Assembly (NCBI GenBank): GCA_963780675.1
Contig: CAWACR010000008.1
Location: 1 to 64,000, forward strand
Direction: 5' to 3'
DNA length: 64,000 bases
From: JAHECE01 sp963780675
Lineage (GTDB): Bacteria; Actinomycetota; Actinomycetes; Actinomycetales; JAHECE01
Shown: in pieces, positions 38,695 to 47,462 of the stretch
How positions within the stretch are numbered: the first letter of the stretch is position 1
How the letters are laid out: each line of letters starts with the position of its first letter
Notes under the pieces: generated by a model
Seen by the model: the letters and a program-made list of their open reading frames with translations, nothing else
Told to the model about the DNA's origin: nothing
The model's database searches: none
Position numbers and translations under genes: made by a program

Positions 38695-41600
38695 TCAGGC
38701 GAACAGCCCGCGGATGTCGTCGGCCGTGAGCGGGCCGGCCAGCAGCGCGTCGTCGTCCATCACCCGCGCGAAGAGGTCCTGTTTCTTCGCCTTGAGTGCC
38801 ATGACCTTCTCCTCGATGGTGCCCGCGGAGACGAGCCGGTAGACCATGACGGTCTTGTCCTGGCCGATCCGGTGCGTGCGGTCCACCGCCTGCGCCTCGA
38901 CGGCGGGGTTCCACCACGGGTCGAGCACGAAGCAGTAGTCCGCCTCGGTGAGGTTGAGCCCGAACCCACCCGCCTTGAGGCTGATGAGGAAGACGGGCGC
39001 CTTGCCGCTGCGGAACTCCTCGATCCGGGCCGCCCGGTTGCGGGTGCGCCCGTCGAGGTACACGTACGGCACGCCCTCGGCGTCGAGCCGCTCCCGGACC
39101 ACCTTCAGGAAGCCGGTGAACTGGCTGAACACGAGCGCGCGGTGACCGCCGTCGACGACGTCGCGCAGGTTCTCCAGGAGCACGTCCACCTTGGCGGAGC
39201 CCACCCGGGCGTGCTCCTGGTCCACCAGCACGGGGTCGAGGCTCAGCTGGCGCAGCACCGTGAGTGACCGGAAGATCGCGAACCGGTTCTTCTCGATCTG
39301 GTCGATCATGCCGAGCACCTTCTGGCGCTCCCGCTGCAGCTGGGTGTCGTAGATCGTGCGATGCCGGGGGTTCAGCTCCACCTGCAGGACGTGCTCGAGC
39401 TTGGGTGGCAGCTCGGCCGCGACCTGCTCCTTGGTGCGCCGCCGCATGAGGGGCCGGATCCGACGCCGCAGCGTGGCCAGCTTCTCCGCATCCCCCTCGC
39501 GCTCGATCGGGTTCCGGTAGGCGTCGGTGAACCGTGTCGGGTTGGGGAAGAGCCCGGGCGCGACGATCGACAGCATCGCCCACAGGTCCATGAGGCTGTT
39601 CTCGAGCGGGGTCCCGGTGATGGCGACCTTCACCGGCGCCGCGAGCCGCCGGGCGCACTGGTACGTCTTCGCCTGGTGGTTCTTGACGAACTGCGCCTCG
39701 TCGAGCACCAGGGCGCTCCACGGCACGGCCTCGTACGCCTCGAACTCGATCCGGAAGAGCGCGTACGACGTGACGACGACGTCGGCGCCGGCCACGTGCT
39801 CCGCGAGCTCGGTCCCGCGCCGGCTGCGCGTCTCCTCGACGGTCGCGACGCGCAGACCCGGCGTGAAGCGGGCCACCTCGCGCGCCCAGTTCGGCACGAC
39901 GCTCGTGGGCGCGACCACCAGCACCGGATGCTCCAGCCGCCCCTGCTCCTTGGCCCACGCCACCGCCGCGAGGGTCTGAAGGGTCTTGCCCAGGCCCATG
40001 TCGTCGGCCAGCACGCCGCCGAGCTCGTGCTCCCAGAGGAACGTCAGCCAGTGGTAACCGTCGACCTGGTACGGCCGCAGCTCGGCGTCGAGGCCGGCGG
40101 GCACGGCCGGGCGCGCGGCGTCGTCGGCGTCCTCGGCCAGGCCCGCCACCGCCGCGGCCCACCGCTCGCTCTGGGACTCCACGACCCCGAGGGCGGCGAA
40201 GTCCTCCCAGAGGCTGACCTGGTAGCGGCTCAGGCGCGGTGGCCCCTCACGGTCGGAGAGGCCACGCGCCTCCTCGATCAGCCGGCGCAGGGTCTCGTAC
40301 TCGGGTCGCTGGATGCCGAAGTACGTGCCGCTGTCGAGCAGGAGGTGGGTCTCGCCCCGGGCCAGCGCGACGAACAGGTCGACGAACGGGACGTCCTCGC
40401 CGTCGATCGACACGTGGACGCCGAGGTCGAACCAGTCCCGCTCGCCGGAGTCCGTCGCCGAGACCCGGATGAGCGGGTCCGCCTCCGAGAGCCGGTAGTC
40501 GACGGCCTCGCCCACCTCCTCGACCTCGACGCCCGCCTCCCGCAGGCCCGGGAGCACCTCGTCGAGGAACACGACGGCGTCCATCCCGCTCAGCCTGACC
40601 TCGGGGACGAGCCCGCGCTCCGCGGTCGCCTCCCGCAGTTGCGGGAGGCGGTCCGCGGGGAGCGGGAGCCGGCTGAGCAGGTGCGCCTCGGCGTCGGCGT
40701 CCCGCACCGTGCGGTGGGCCGTGGTGGTGGACGACGGCGTGCCCGACGACGGCGTGCCCGACGACGGCGCCCCACCCAGCGGGACGCGCGTCACCTGCTC
40801 GCCCACGCGGTAGGCGAAGGACCACGCCAGCACGACCCGGTGCCCCGGCTCGTGGGTGACCCGCAGCGCGAGGGTCGGGGGGGCGACCTCAGGGAACGTC
40901 AGCGACGCGTCCGAGGACGTCACGGTCAGCACCTGCCGCAGCGCGGGGTAGTAGTCGCGCACGAAGCGGTCGACGTCGGCGGCCGGGAGGACCAGCCGCC
41001 CCTGACCCATCAGGGCCGTGACCTGCGCCGTCGCCCGCTCGCGGACCGGTGCCAGGACAAGGGAGGGTGCGCCGTCGGCCGCCTGCGCCCCGGCGTGGTC
41101 GCCCAGGACGAACACCCCGTGCGCCGGCGTGCCCAGGAACCACACCCCGGACCCGGCAAACCTCTGGTCCTCGATCGCGACGACGGGCTCCAGAGAGGCG
41201 TCCCCCGTCTCGGCGTCCCGCCGGAGGTCGGCCACGAGGTGCGCGCCGCCGGAGGCCAGCCGGATCGGGCCGGCCGACGTCTTGGCCGGCACGAGGGCGA
41301 CTCCGGAGGCCACCACCTCCTCGAGCAGGCGCCACAGCCCGGGGCCGACGTCCGTCAGGTCGATCGGACCGTCCCCCGCCCCGTAGGAGTACGGGTTGCG
41401 GCGGGACGCCTGGGCGTGGAGGAGGCGCAACGCCTCGCCGTGCTGGGAGTTGCGGGTCGCGGAGTGGTAGCCGTACGAGATCTCGCGCCACGAGATCCCC
41501 GTGCGGATCCAGTTGCCCTTCGCGCCGCGGACCGCGGGGCGCAGCAGGATCCGGGGCCGGGACGCCTCGATCCCCCCCTGGCGCCGGGTGGTCGGGGTGG

Positions 41601-42063
41601 GAGGCGCGACCTCCACCTGCAGGGCGATGGGCGCACCCTGCGCCGCGCCGTCGGCCTCTCGCGGCGTGAGGACCTGGGCGATCACCTTCTCCCAGGGCGC
41701 CGGGGCCGGCCTGACCGGGGTGGACCGGGGGGCCTCCGGCGCAGCGTCCGCGAGGTCGGGCGAGCGCCGGGCCGCGAAGACCACGGCGGCGACGTGCTTG
41801 CAGCTCACGCCCACCGGGCAGGTGCAGGTACCGGCGAGGGCCGACCCCGTTCCCGAGCGCGCGTCACCCAGCTGGACGATCGTCACGTAGCGCTTCGCTC
41901 CGGAACCCCGGACGGACGCCGTCAACACCCTCTTCTCGGGGTGGAAGGTCAGTTTCGTGACGCGACCCTCCCGGGCGTAGGCCAGGCCGCGGTGGAACGC
42001 GCCCGCACCGACGGCGCCGAGGATCGCGACGTCATCGGGGGCATCGGCCAGGGCTGAACGCAC
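38695..42063 (-). CDS. SNF2-family helicase with SWIM zinc finger
   Basis: A 1122-residue SNF2-type DNA translocase. The N-terminal SWIM motif GTCTCPVGVSCKHVAAV (CxCxnCxH, near 77-93) is followed by a long accessory region to about residue 640, then helicase domain 1 with GVLADDMGLGKTLQTLAAVAW (about 690) and DEAQFVKNHQAKTYQCARRL, and domain 2 with ALVFSQFTGFL, LISLKAGGFGLNLTEADY and DRTHRIGQDKTVMVYRLV near the C-terminus. Such proteins remodel DNA-protein complexes; some act in repair or defence. The GTG at 42063 was chosen as first start before the conserved region. The frame is uninterrupted over 3.4 kb. Confidence 0.92.
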   Translation of the reverse strand: MRSALADAPDDVAILGAVGAGAFHRGLAYAREGRVTKLTFHPEKRVLTASVRGSGAKRYVTIVQLGDARSGTGSALAGTCTCPVGVSCKHVAAVVFAARRSPDLADAAPEAPRSTPVRPAPAPWEKVIAQVLTPREADGAAQGAPIALQVEVAPPTPTTRRQGGIEASRPRILLRPAVRGAKGNWIRTGISWREISYGYHSATRNSQHGEALRLLHAQASRRNPYSYGAGDGPIDLTDVGPGLWRLLEEVVASGVALVPAKTSAGPIRLASGGAHLVADLRRDAETGDASLEPVVAIEDQRFAGSGVWFLGTPAHGVFVLGDHAGAQAADGAPSLVLAPVRERATAQVTALMGQGRLVLPAADVDRFVRDYYPALRQVLTVTSSDASLTFPEVAPPTLALRVTHEPGHRVVLAWSFAYRVGEQVTRVPLGGAPSSGTPSSGTPSSTTTAHRTVRDADAEAHLLSRLPLPADRLPQLREATAERGLVPEVRLSGMDAVVFLDEVLPGLREAGVEVEEVGEAVDYRLSEADPLIRVSATDSGERDWFDLGVHVSIDGEDVPFVDLFVALARGETHLLLDSGTYFGIQRPEYETLRRLIEEARGLSDREGPPRLSRYQVSLWEDFAALGVVESQSERWAAAVAGLAEDADDAARPAVPAGLDAELRPYQVDGYHWLTFLWEHELGGVLADDMGLGKTLQTLAAVAWAKEQGRLEHPVLVVAPTSVVPNWAREVARFTPGLRVATVEETRSRRGTELAEHVAGADVVVTSYALFRIEFEAYEAVPWSALVLDEAQFVKNHQAKTYQCARRLAAPVKVAITGTPLENSLMDLWAMLSIVAPGLFPNPTRFTDAYRNPIEREGDAEKLATLRRRIRPLMRRRTKEQVAAELPPKLEHVLQVELNPRHRTIYDTQLQRERQKVLGMIDQIEKNRFAIFRSLTVLRQLSLDPVLVDQEHARVGSAKVDVLLENLRDVVDGGHRALVFSQFTGFLKVVRERLDAEGVPYVYLDGRTRNRAARIEEFRSGKAPVFLISLKAGGFGLNLTEADYCFVLDPWWNPAVEAQAVDRTHRIGQDKTVMVYRLVSAGTIEEKVMALKAKKQDLFARVMDDDALLAGPLTADDIRGLFA

Positions 42064-42212
42064 ACCAAGAGGGTAAGCGCGCCCTCCGACATCCTCGGCC
42101 CGCCACTCCCAGTCGCCAGTCACCCATTCCCCGTCCCCGGCCCGCGGCGCGCCCCCCGAGCGGCCGCGAGGGCCCGTATCGTCGAGGCCGACGACGACGC
42201 GGAGGCACCACG

Positions 42213-42866
42213 ATGGTCGATCCCACCCCCCGGGGCGAGCGGGGCCAGGGGCCCGGCGCGAGCGGCACCCGGATCGGCCCCGAGGAGTGGGCCCGGACCT
42301 GGGGCGCACCGACCGAGGCCGAACCGCTCGCCGCGACCTTCACGCGCGTCACGTTCGCCGACGTCGACCTGACGGAGCTCGTCACCCGCGGCGCCGTCTT
42401 CACCGAGTGCACCTTCCGCGGCGTGCGCCTGAGCGCGTCGAGCCACCGGGAGTCGGTGTTCCTGAACTGCACCTTCGCCCGCTGCGCCTTCTTCGGCGCC
42501 TCGTTCACCGGGTGCAAGGTCATGGGGAGCACGTTCGACGGCTGCACCTTCGACGCGCTCACGGTCGACGGCGGCGACTGGTCGTTCGCCACCCTCGCGC
42601 GGGCCGACCTGCGCGGCGTCTCGTTCCGCCGGACCCGGATGCGGGAGGCGGACCTCACCGGCGCGCGCTGCGACGGCGCGAGCCTCCGCGACCTCGACCT
42701 CTCCGGGGCGACCCTGGACCACGCCTCGTTCGTGGGTGCGGACCTGCGGGGATCCGACCTGTCCGCCCTGGACCCGCGCCACGCGGAGGTGCGGGGCGCC
42801 GTCGTCGACCTGCGCCAGGCCGTCGTCGTCGCCGAGAACCTCGGACTGGACGTCCGACCGGACTGA
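42213..42866 (+). CDS. pentapeptide repeat protein
   Basis: A 217-residue protein whose centre (about 50-200) is a run of A(D/N)LXX-like pentapeptides, for example FADVDLTEL, FRGVRLSAS, FTGCKVMGS, RADLRGVSFRRTRM and GATLDHASFVGADLRGSDLS. These build a right-handed quadrilateral beta helix. Some members mimic DNA and protect gyrase from quinolones; whether this one does is not shown. Eight Cys, most in Phe/Thr-Cys turns, are notable. Its start is 149 bases from the divergent SNF2 gene; TATCGT at 42176 could be its -10. Confidence 0.88.
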   Translation: MVDPTPRGERGQGPGASGTRIGPEEWARTWGAPTEAEPLAATFTRVTFADVDLTELVTRGAVFTECTFRGVRLSASSHRESVFLNCTFARCAFFGASFTGCKVMGSTFDGCTFDALTVDGGDWSFATLARADLRGVSFRRTRMREADLTGARCDGASLRDLDLSGATLDHASFVGADLRGSDLSALDPRHAEVRGAVVDLRQAVVVAENLGLDVRPD

Positions 42867-42993
42867 CCGTCGCGGGGTCGGCGGTTGGGCGCGGGTCGGT
42901 GTGCTGCACTCCCCACCTCACGCCGAACCCTCGACCTCACGCCGTCGCTCCGACCTAGGGTGGACCCGCACCCTTCGACGTCGAGGTGACCCC

Positions 42994-44416
42994 ATGCCCC
43001 TGTCCCACCTTCCCGGGGCCGCGCCGTTGACCCGCATGGCCGACGGCACGGTCAAGCAGGTCAGCCCCTTCACCGGCACACAGGTATGGACGGTGCCCGG
43101 GCGCGGCCACCGCCCGCTCGGGGTGCGCACTGTCGCGCCGTCGCCCCTCGACGCCGCGCTCGACGGGCGCCACTGCGCTCTCTGCCACCTCCGCTACCTG
43201 GACACCCCGCCGGAGAAGGCGCGCCTCGTGCGCACCGGGGCGGACGACGACGTCGCCCTCCACGACCCCGGGGAGGTGACGGGCGCCCCAGGGCCGGCGG
43301 ACGCCGTCGTCGGCTCCGGTGCCTCGGGTCAGGGCTGGCGGACACTTCGGGACGTCCCGGCGGAGCGGCTGTTCGACCAGGTCGCGGAGTTCCGCCGGAT
43401 CCCGAACCTCTTCGAGATCCTCTCCTACGACTACTGGCACGCGAACTACGGGTACGTGCTGGACCCGTCGCGCGAGGCGGCGATGCGTGCGTACCTCGCC
43501 GACGACGCGGGGCGGGCGCATGTACTCGCGGTCGCGCGGGCCCGGCTGACGGCCGGCGGCCTGAGCGCCGCGGAGTGGGACGCGCTGGGCGAGGACGGGC
43601 AGCTGGCCCCGGCCCGCGCGTTCTTCGGCGGCGGACACGAGCTGATCGTGGCCCGGCGGCATTTCACGGACGGCGCGGAGGACGACGGCGCCCTCGCCTC
43701 CTCCGGCACCCTGACCCCTGAGGAGCACGTCCGGTACACGGCGTTCACGGTCGACGCGCTGCGGGCGATCTACGCCGGCAACCGGTACGCGCGGTACGTC
43801 GCGGTGTTCCAGAACTGGCTCAAGCCGGCCGGGGCGTCGTTCGACCACCTGCACAAGCAGCTCGCGGCCATCGACGAGCGCGGCGTGCAGGCAGAGCTCG
43901 AGCTGGCGCGCCTGCGGGAGAACCCGAACCTCTACAACGACGCGGCGGTGAACTACGCGGGCTACCAGAACCTGATCCTCGCGGAGAACGACCATGCCGT
44001 GGCGTTCGCCGGGTTCGGGCACCGGTACCCGACGCTCGAGGTCTACTCCAAGAGCGCCGCGAGCGCGCCGTGGGACCACACGCCGGAGGAGCTGCGGGGG
44101 GTCTCGGACCTGCTGCACGCCGTGCCACGCGGCGACCGGCGCGGAGATCCCCTGCAACGAGGAGTGGCACCACCGGCCGGTGGACGTCGAGGTGCCCATG
44201 CCCTGGCGGATGGTGCTGAAGTGGCGGGTCTCGACGCTGGCCGGGTTCGAGGGCGGGACCAAGATCTACCTCAACACCATCGACCCGTGGGCGCTGCGGG
44301 ACCGCGTGGTGCCGCGGCTGTACGCACTGCGGGCGGAGGGCCGGATCGCGCCCATGTCGATCGCTACGGGGTGCACCTGCCGGCCGAACGCGCTGCGGTA
44401 CAACGCGCGGGGGTGA
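42994..44416 (+). pseudogene. DUF4921 family protein (GalT-like), one insertion
   Basis: A DUF4921 family protein of about 473 residues, distantly like galactose-1-phosphate uridylyltransferases in the HIT superfamily. HCALC near residue 58 could bind zinc, YWHANYGYVLDPS is near 155, QNWLKPAGASFDHLHKQLAAID (about 277-298) resembles the HIT His motif, and NEEWHHRPVDVEVPMPWRM and GGTKIYLNTIDPW occur near the end. One extra C at about 44125 separates SDLLHAV from HAATGAEIPCNE; otherwise intact. Substrate is unknown. A TAGGGT -10 lies at 42956 and GAGGTGACCCC precedes the ATG. Confidence 0.85.
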
Positions 44417-44472
44417 CGCGCGCCGGGCGCGGCATCGAGGCGCCGTCGCCGTCGCCGGCCTACCCCCTCCCG

Positions 44473-44536
44473 CCCTACCTCTCCCCGCCCCCCTACCTCT
44501 CCCCCCCTACCTCTCCCCGCCCTACCTCTCCCCGCC
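44473..44536. repeat. pyrimidine-rich tandem repeat
   Basis: Four copies of CCCTACCTCTCCCC(GCC) begin at 44473, 44491, 44505 and 44520. One strand is almost purely pyrimidine, so it could adopt unusual helical structures. It lies immediately before the palindromic element at 44537. Confidence 0.75.
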
Positions 44537-44634
44537 CCCGCCGAGGTCGAGGCTCCCCCGGCGGGGTCGAGGATTCGACGCGAAGTCGCTGCTGCGGGGC
44601 CTCGTCCTGGCGCCGAATCCGCGACCTGGGCGGG
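44537..44634. repeat. palindromic element A1 (upstream of the DUF559-like gene)
   Basis: The ends CCCGCCGAGGTCG (44537) and CGACCTGGGCGGG (44622) are inverted repeats with one mismatch, and inner arms GATTCGACGC and GCGCCGAATC pair likewise. The loop GAAGTCGCTGCTGCGGGGCC is shared almost exactly with element A2 at 45763. An extra 20 bases near the left arm make this copy longer. The right end overlaps a 20-base exact tandem repeat (44621-44660, unit GCGACCTGGGCGGGCCGACC). From 44661 to 44773 nothing further is seen. Confidence 0.75.
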
Positions 44635-44773
44635 CCGACCGCGACCTGGGCGGGCCGACCGCGACCTCGACGCCGGGCTCCTGACCCCACCCCTCCTCCC
44701 CAGCCCGGCCGAAAGCCGCTCCCTCCACCGCGTCGCACCCGGCCCCGCACCCGAGCCTGACCGGCGAGAGACG

Positions 44774-45754
44774 GTGGCAGGCGTGCCCCGACGACCCGGA
44801 CCACCCTCGCCCGCACAGGAGAACTCGACGCCGATCCCCTCCGTGATCTTCACGAGGGATCTGCCCCCGGGCACCCCGGCCGGGCCGACCCGCTCCGGCG
44901 TGTGGATCCGCGTCCGCTCCGGCGCCTACGTCGCGACACCCGAAGCGGACCCCGCCGCACCAGGACGAGACCCCGGCGGGACGCGCACCCTCGCCCTCGC
45001 CCGAGTCCTCGCCGTCCACGAGCAGCTGCGCACCGCGCACGTCGTCTCGCACGCCTCCGCCGCACTTGTCTGGGGCCTTCCCCTGCTGACGATCCCGAGC
45101 ACCACCCACGTGATCCAGACCGTCAAGCCGGCGTCGGACGGCGCCGAGGACGTCGTCCGCCACACCCACCGGCTGCCGGAGGAGCACCGAACGGTCCGTC
45201 ACGGGATCCGTGTCACCACCCTCGAGCGGACTCTCGTGGACTGCGCCACCCTGCTGCCGCCGCTCGGCGGGCTCGTCGTGGTCGATGCCGGCCTGCACAT
45301 CGGCGCCGATCGGGCACGGTGTGCCGAGATCCTGACGGCGGCGGGTTCACGGCGAGGTGTTCGGCGAGCACGCGCCGTCTTCGACCTCGCCGACGACGGC
45401 GCCGAGTCACCCGGGGAGTCCTGGCTGCGGTTCGTCTTCCTCCGCGCCGGGCTCCCCGCGCCGAAGACCCAGATCAGGGTGCCGACGCGCCTGGGTGAGT
45501 ACTGGGGCGACATGGGCTGGCCCGACTGGAAGGTGCTGGCGGAGTACGACGGTCGCGCGAAGTACGGCGGCCGGGGCGGGGAACCGCTTGTCGCGGAGAA
45601 GCGACGGCAGGACGCCATCGAGGAGGAGGGCTGGCGGGTCCTGCGGGTGGTCGCCGAAGACCTGCGCAACCCGGCCGACGTCGTGCGTCGCGTGGCCCGC
45701 GTCGCACCTGCCGGCACCTGTGCCCGCCTGCGGCCCGCACGGATGCTCGGCTAG
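44774..45754 (+). CDS. AbiEi-like/DUF559 domain protein (putative nuclease)
   Basis: A 326-residue protein resembling actinobacterial proteins annotated as AbiEi-type antitoxin or DUF559 endonuclease. The N-terminal half has a winged-helix-like segment (RTAHVVSHASAALVWGLPLL near 86-105) as in AbiEi; the C-terminal half resembles the very-short-patch repair nuclease fold, with WKVLAEYDGRAKYGG (about 252-266) and EKRRQDAIEEEGWRVLRVVAEDL (about 273-295) giving Glu, Asp and Lys at positions expected for a PD-(D/E)XK site. The GTG at 44774 is tentative. No AbiEii toxin is adjacent. Related palindromic elements lie on both sides. Nuclease activity is inference. Confidence 0.75.
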   Translation: MAGVPRRPGPPSPAQENSTPIPSVIFTRDLPPGTPAGPTRSGVWIRVRSGAYVATPEADPAAPGRDPGGTRTLALARVLAVHEQLRTAHVVSHASAALVWGLPLLTIPSTTHVIQTVKPASDGAEDVVRHTHRLPEEHRTVRHGIRVTTLERTLVDCATLLPPLGGLVVVDAGLHIGADRARCAEILTAAGSRRGVRRARAVFDLADDGAESPGESWLRFVFLRAGLPAPKTQIRVPTRLGEYWGDMGWPDWKVLAEYDGRAKYGGRGGEPLVAEKRRQDAIEEEGWRVLRVVAEDLRNPADVVRRVARVAPAGTCARLRPARMLG

Positions 45755-45762
45755 CTGCGTTC

Positions 45763-45842
45763 CCCCGCCGAGGTCGAGGTTCCGACGCGAAGTCGCTGCT
45801 CCGGGGCCTCGACCTGGCGTCGAAACCTCGACCTGGGCGGGG
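45763..45842. repeat. palindromic element A2 (downstream of the DUF559-like gene)
   Basis: Left arm 45763-45788 begins CCCCGCCGAGGTCGAGGTT and right arm 45817-45842 ends AACCTCGACCTGGGCGGGG; the 26-base arms match except at two positions. The loop contains GAAGTCGCTGCTCCGGGGCC, nearly identical to A1. It starts nine bases after the stop codon of the DUF559-like gene and could act as its terminator. A partial further end, GCGACCTTGGGCGGGG, follows at 45847. Confidence 0.8.
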
Positions 45843-45872
45843 TGATCGCGACCTTGGGCGGGGGTTGCGGAG

Positions 45873-46523
45873 CTACAGGAGGCCGAGCGCGTCCAGGCCC
45901 AGGTAGGCGAGCTCGATGTCGCACAACTGGCCCGCCCGCAGGTGCTCGCGGAACTCGGCGAGGGTCAGGGTGACCGGCACGCAGTCCTCCTCGGCGCTCG
46001 CGGCCGACGGCGCCGCGACCCGCCGGCAGCCCGTCGCCACCGCGGCGTACCGGCGCACCGTCGCGGCCCCCGAGAGCCAGGTCTGGGCGACCACGCGCAC
46101 GTCCCCGGCGAATCCGGTCTCCTCGAGGAGCTCGCGCGCGGCCGCAACCTGCGGGGACTCGCCGGCGTCGACGAACCCGCCGGGCAACTCGTCCAGGACG
46201 GCCATCGGCCCGGGCCGGAACTGCCGGGCGAGGACCACCCGCCCGTCCTCGGTGAGCGCGACGACGGCGACCGTGTCCCCCGAGTCGAGGATGTCCCACC
46301 GCGTCTCCGCCCCGCTCGGCAGTCGGAACCGCCGCTCGAGGATCCGCAGGTAGCCGGCGGGGCCGCGATGCTCGCTCTGACCGAGCAGTTCCCAGGAGCG
46401 GGGTGCATCGGAAGGCGCGTGCGGTGTCGAGTCGGCGGGCTTGTCCACGTCGCCATCCTGGCGCGTCCCGGGCCCGGCCGAGGCTCGGCCCGGGCCAGTG
46501 TCGGCGAGCGGGGCGGCGGACAC
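45873..46523 (-). CDS. NUDIX hydrolase (ADP-ribose pyrophosphatase-like)
   Basis: A 216-residue NUDIX enzyme. The NUDIX box GGFVDAGESPQVAAARELLEETGF (about 117-140, printed here in part as GX5EX7REUXEEXGU) binds the metals; the preceding ARQFRPGPMAVLDELP segment with RQ and E-L-P is typical of ADP-sugar pyrophosphatases. Substrate is likely ADP-ribose or a related dinucleoside. The first 30 residues (Pro/Ala-rich) are not family-like, so an internal GTG at 46448 (VDKPADSTP) may be the true start. It is divergent from the P-loop kinase. Confidence 0.88.
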   Translation of the reverse strand: MSAAPLADTGPGRASAGPGTRQDGDVDKPADSTPHAPSDAPRSWELLGQSEHRGPAGYLRILERRFRLPSGAETRWDILDSGDTVAVVALTEDGRVVLARQFRPGPMAVLDELPGGFVDAGESPQVAAARELLEETGFAGDVRVVAQTWLSGAATVRRYAAVATGCRRVAAPSAASAEEDCVPVTLTLAEFREHLRAGQLCDIELAYLGLDALGLL

Positions 46524-46578
46524 GGGGGCCGGCGGCGGGCGGCAAGAGGGATCGGCCGGGCCGTGCGCCGTCGGCTCG

Positions 46579-46640
46579 GGTAGTCGTTTCGGCGTGAGGT
46601 AGTCAACTCTGGGCGACTACCTCACGCCGACGCGACTACC
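46579..46640. repeat. long palindrome between divergent genes
   Basis: TCGGCGTGAGGTAGTC (46589-46604) and its exact complement (46615-46630) form 16-bp arms around the 10-base loop AACTCTGGGC. Outside them GGTAGTCG and CGACTACC extend the symmetry, so GTAGTC occurs four times. It lies between the NUDIX and kinase start sites rather than at a gene end. Confidence 0.85.
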
Positions 46641-46651
46641 TGGCGGGGCGG

Positions 46652-46702
46652 GGCGCCCGGGTAGGGCCCCGGTTCGCCCGCGGCACCCGGGTAGGGTCCC
46701 GG
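46652..46702 (+). promoter_or_regulatory. direct repeats with leaderless promoter of the kinase gene
   Basis: GGCGCCCGGGTAGGGCCCCGG has a second copy (GGCACCCGGGTAGGGTCCCGG at 46682), 30 bases on. The second supplies TAGGGT (46692-46697), a TAnnnT -10 box eight bases before the GTG at 46706. Confidence 0.55.
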
Positions 46703-46705
46703 GGC

Positions 46706-47371
46706 GTGATCACCACGCCGCCCCTCGAGCCCTCCGCCGCACCCTGGACCGCGCGGCCGTTCGCCGACGTCGTCGCCGACCTGCTCGCCGTCGTCGGCTC
46801 CCCCGCCGGCCGCCCCGCGATTCTCGCCGTCGACGGGCGCTCCGGCGGCGGGAAGTCCACCTTCGCCGAACGCGTCGCTGCCGCGGCGCCGGGCGCCGTC
46901 GTCGTCCACACCGACGACGTCGCGTGGTGGGAGTCGTTCTTCGGCTGGGACCGCCTCATGGCGAGCGGCGTCCTCGAGCCGGCGCGGCGCGGGGAGCCGG
47001 TCCGCTTCCGACCGCCCGCCTGGGAAGCCCGCGAGCGCGAGGGTGCGATCGAGGTGCCCGACGGCGCCCGGCTGGTGATCGTCGAGGGCGACGGATCGAG
47101 CCGCCGCTCCCTGACCCCCCTGCTCGACGGCGCGGTGTGGGTGCAGTCCGACCACCCGGAGGCGCGGCGCCGGGGCATCGAGCGCGACGGCGGCACCCCG
47201 GAGGCCGCCGACTTCTGGGACGAATGGGACGCCGAGGAGATCCCGTTCTTCGAGGCCGACCGCCCGTGGGAGCGCGCGGACCTCGTGGTCTGCGGCACGC
47301 CGCACCTGGCGGAGGTCACCTACGACCGCGAGACCGAGGTGCTCGTCGGCCGATCGCTGCGCCGCCCCTGA
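46706..47371 (+). CDS. P-loop kinase, uridine kinase-like
   Basis: A 221-residue P-loop NTPase resembling uridine kinase-family proteins of Actinobacteria. Walker A is VDGRSGGGKSTFAERVA near residues 43-59; VVHTDDVAWW (about 70-79) matches the substrate Asp segment of nucleoside kinases; LVIVEGDGSSRR near 123 would be Walker B; the C-terminal part has FWDEWDAEEIPFFEADRPWERAD. The phosphate acceptor is unknown. The GTG start is at leaderless distance from its -10 box. Confidence 0.85.
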   Translation: MITTPPLEPSAAPWTARPFADVVADLLAVVGSPAGRPAILAVDGRSGGGKSTFAERVAAAAPGAVVVHTDDVAWWESFFGWDRLMASGVLEPARRGEPVRFRPPAWEAREREGAIEVPDGARLVIVEGDGSSRRSLTPLLDGAVWVQSDHPEARRRGIERDGGTPEAADFWDEWDAEEIPFFEADRPWERADLVVCGTPHLAEVTYDRETEVLVGRSLRRP

Positions 47372-47462
47372 CGCCGGCCCGAGTGCCTCCCCGCCCACAC
47401 CCCTGCTCTCCCGCCCACAACCCCACCCGCCAACCCCGTGCTCGGCAGGGCGAGGCGGAGAC

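Noticed and set aside
37812..42063. A defence island formed by HepT/MntA and the SNF2 helicase
   Set aside because: The two sit next to each other but no further defence genes or phage genes are present, and SWIM/SNF2 proteins are common housekeeping genes in Actinobacteria.
44621..44660. A CRISPR array at the short tandem repeats
   Set aside because: The repeats are directly adjacent with no spacers, and no cas genes are nearby.
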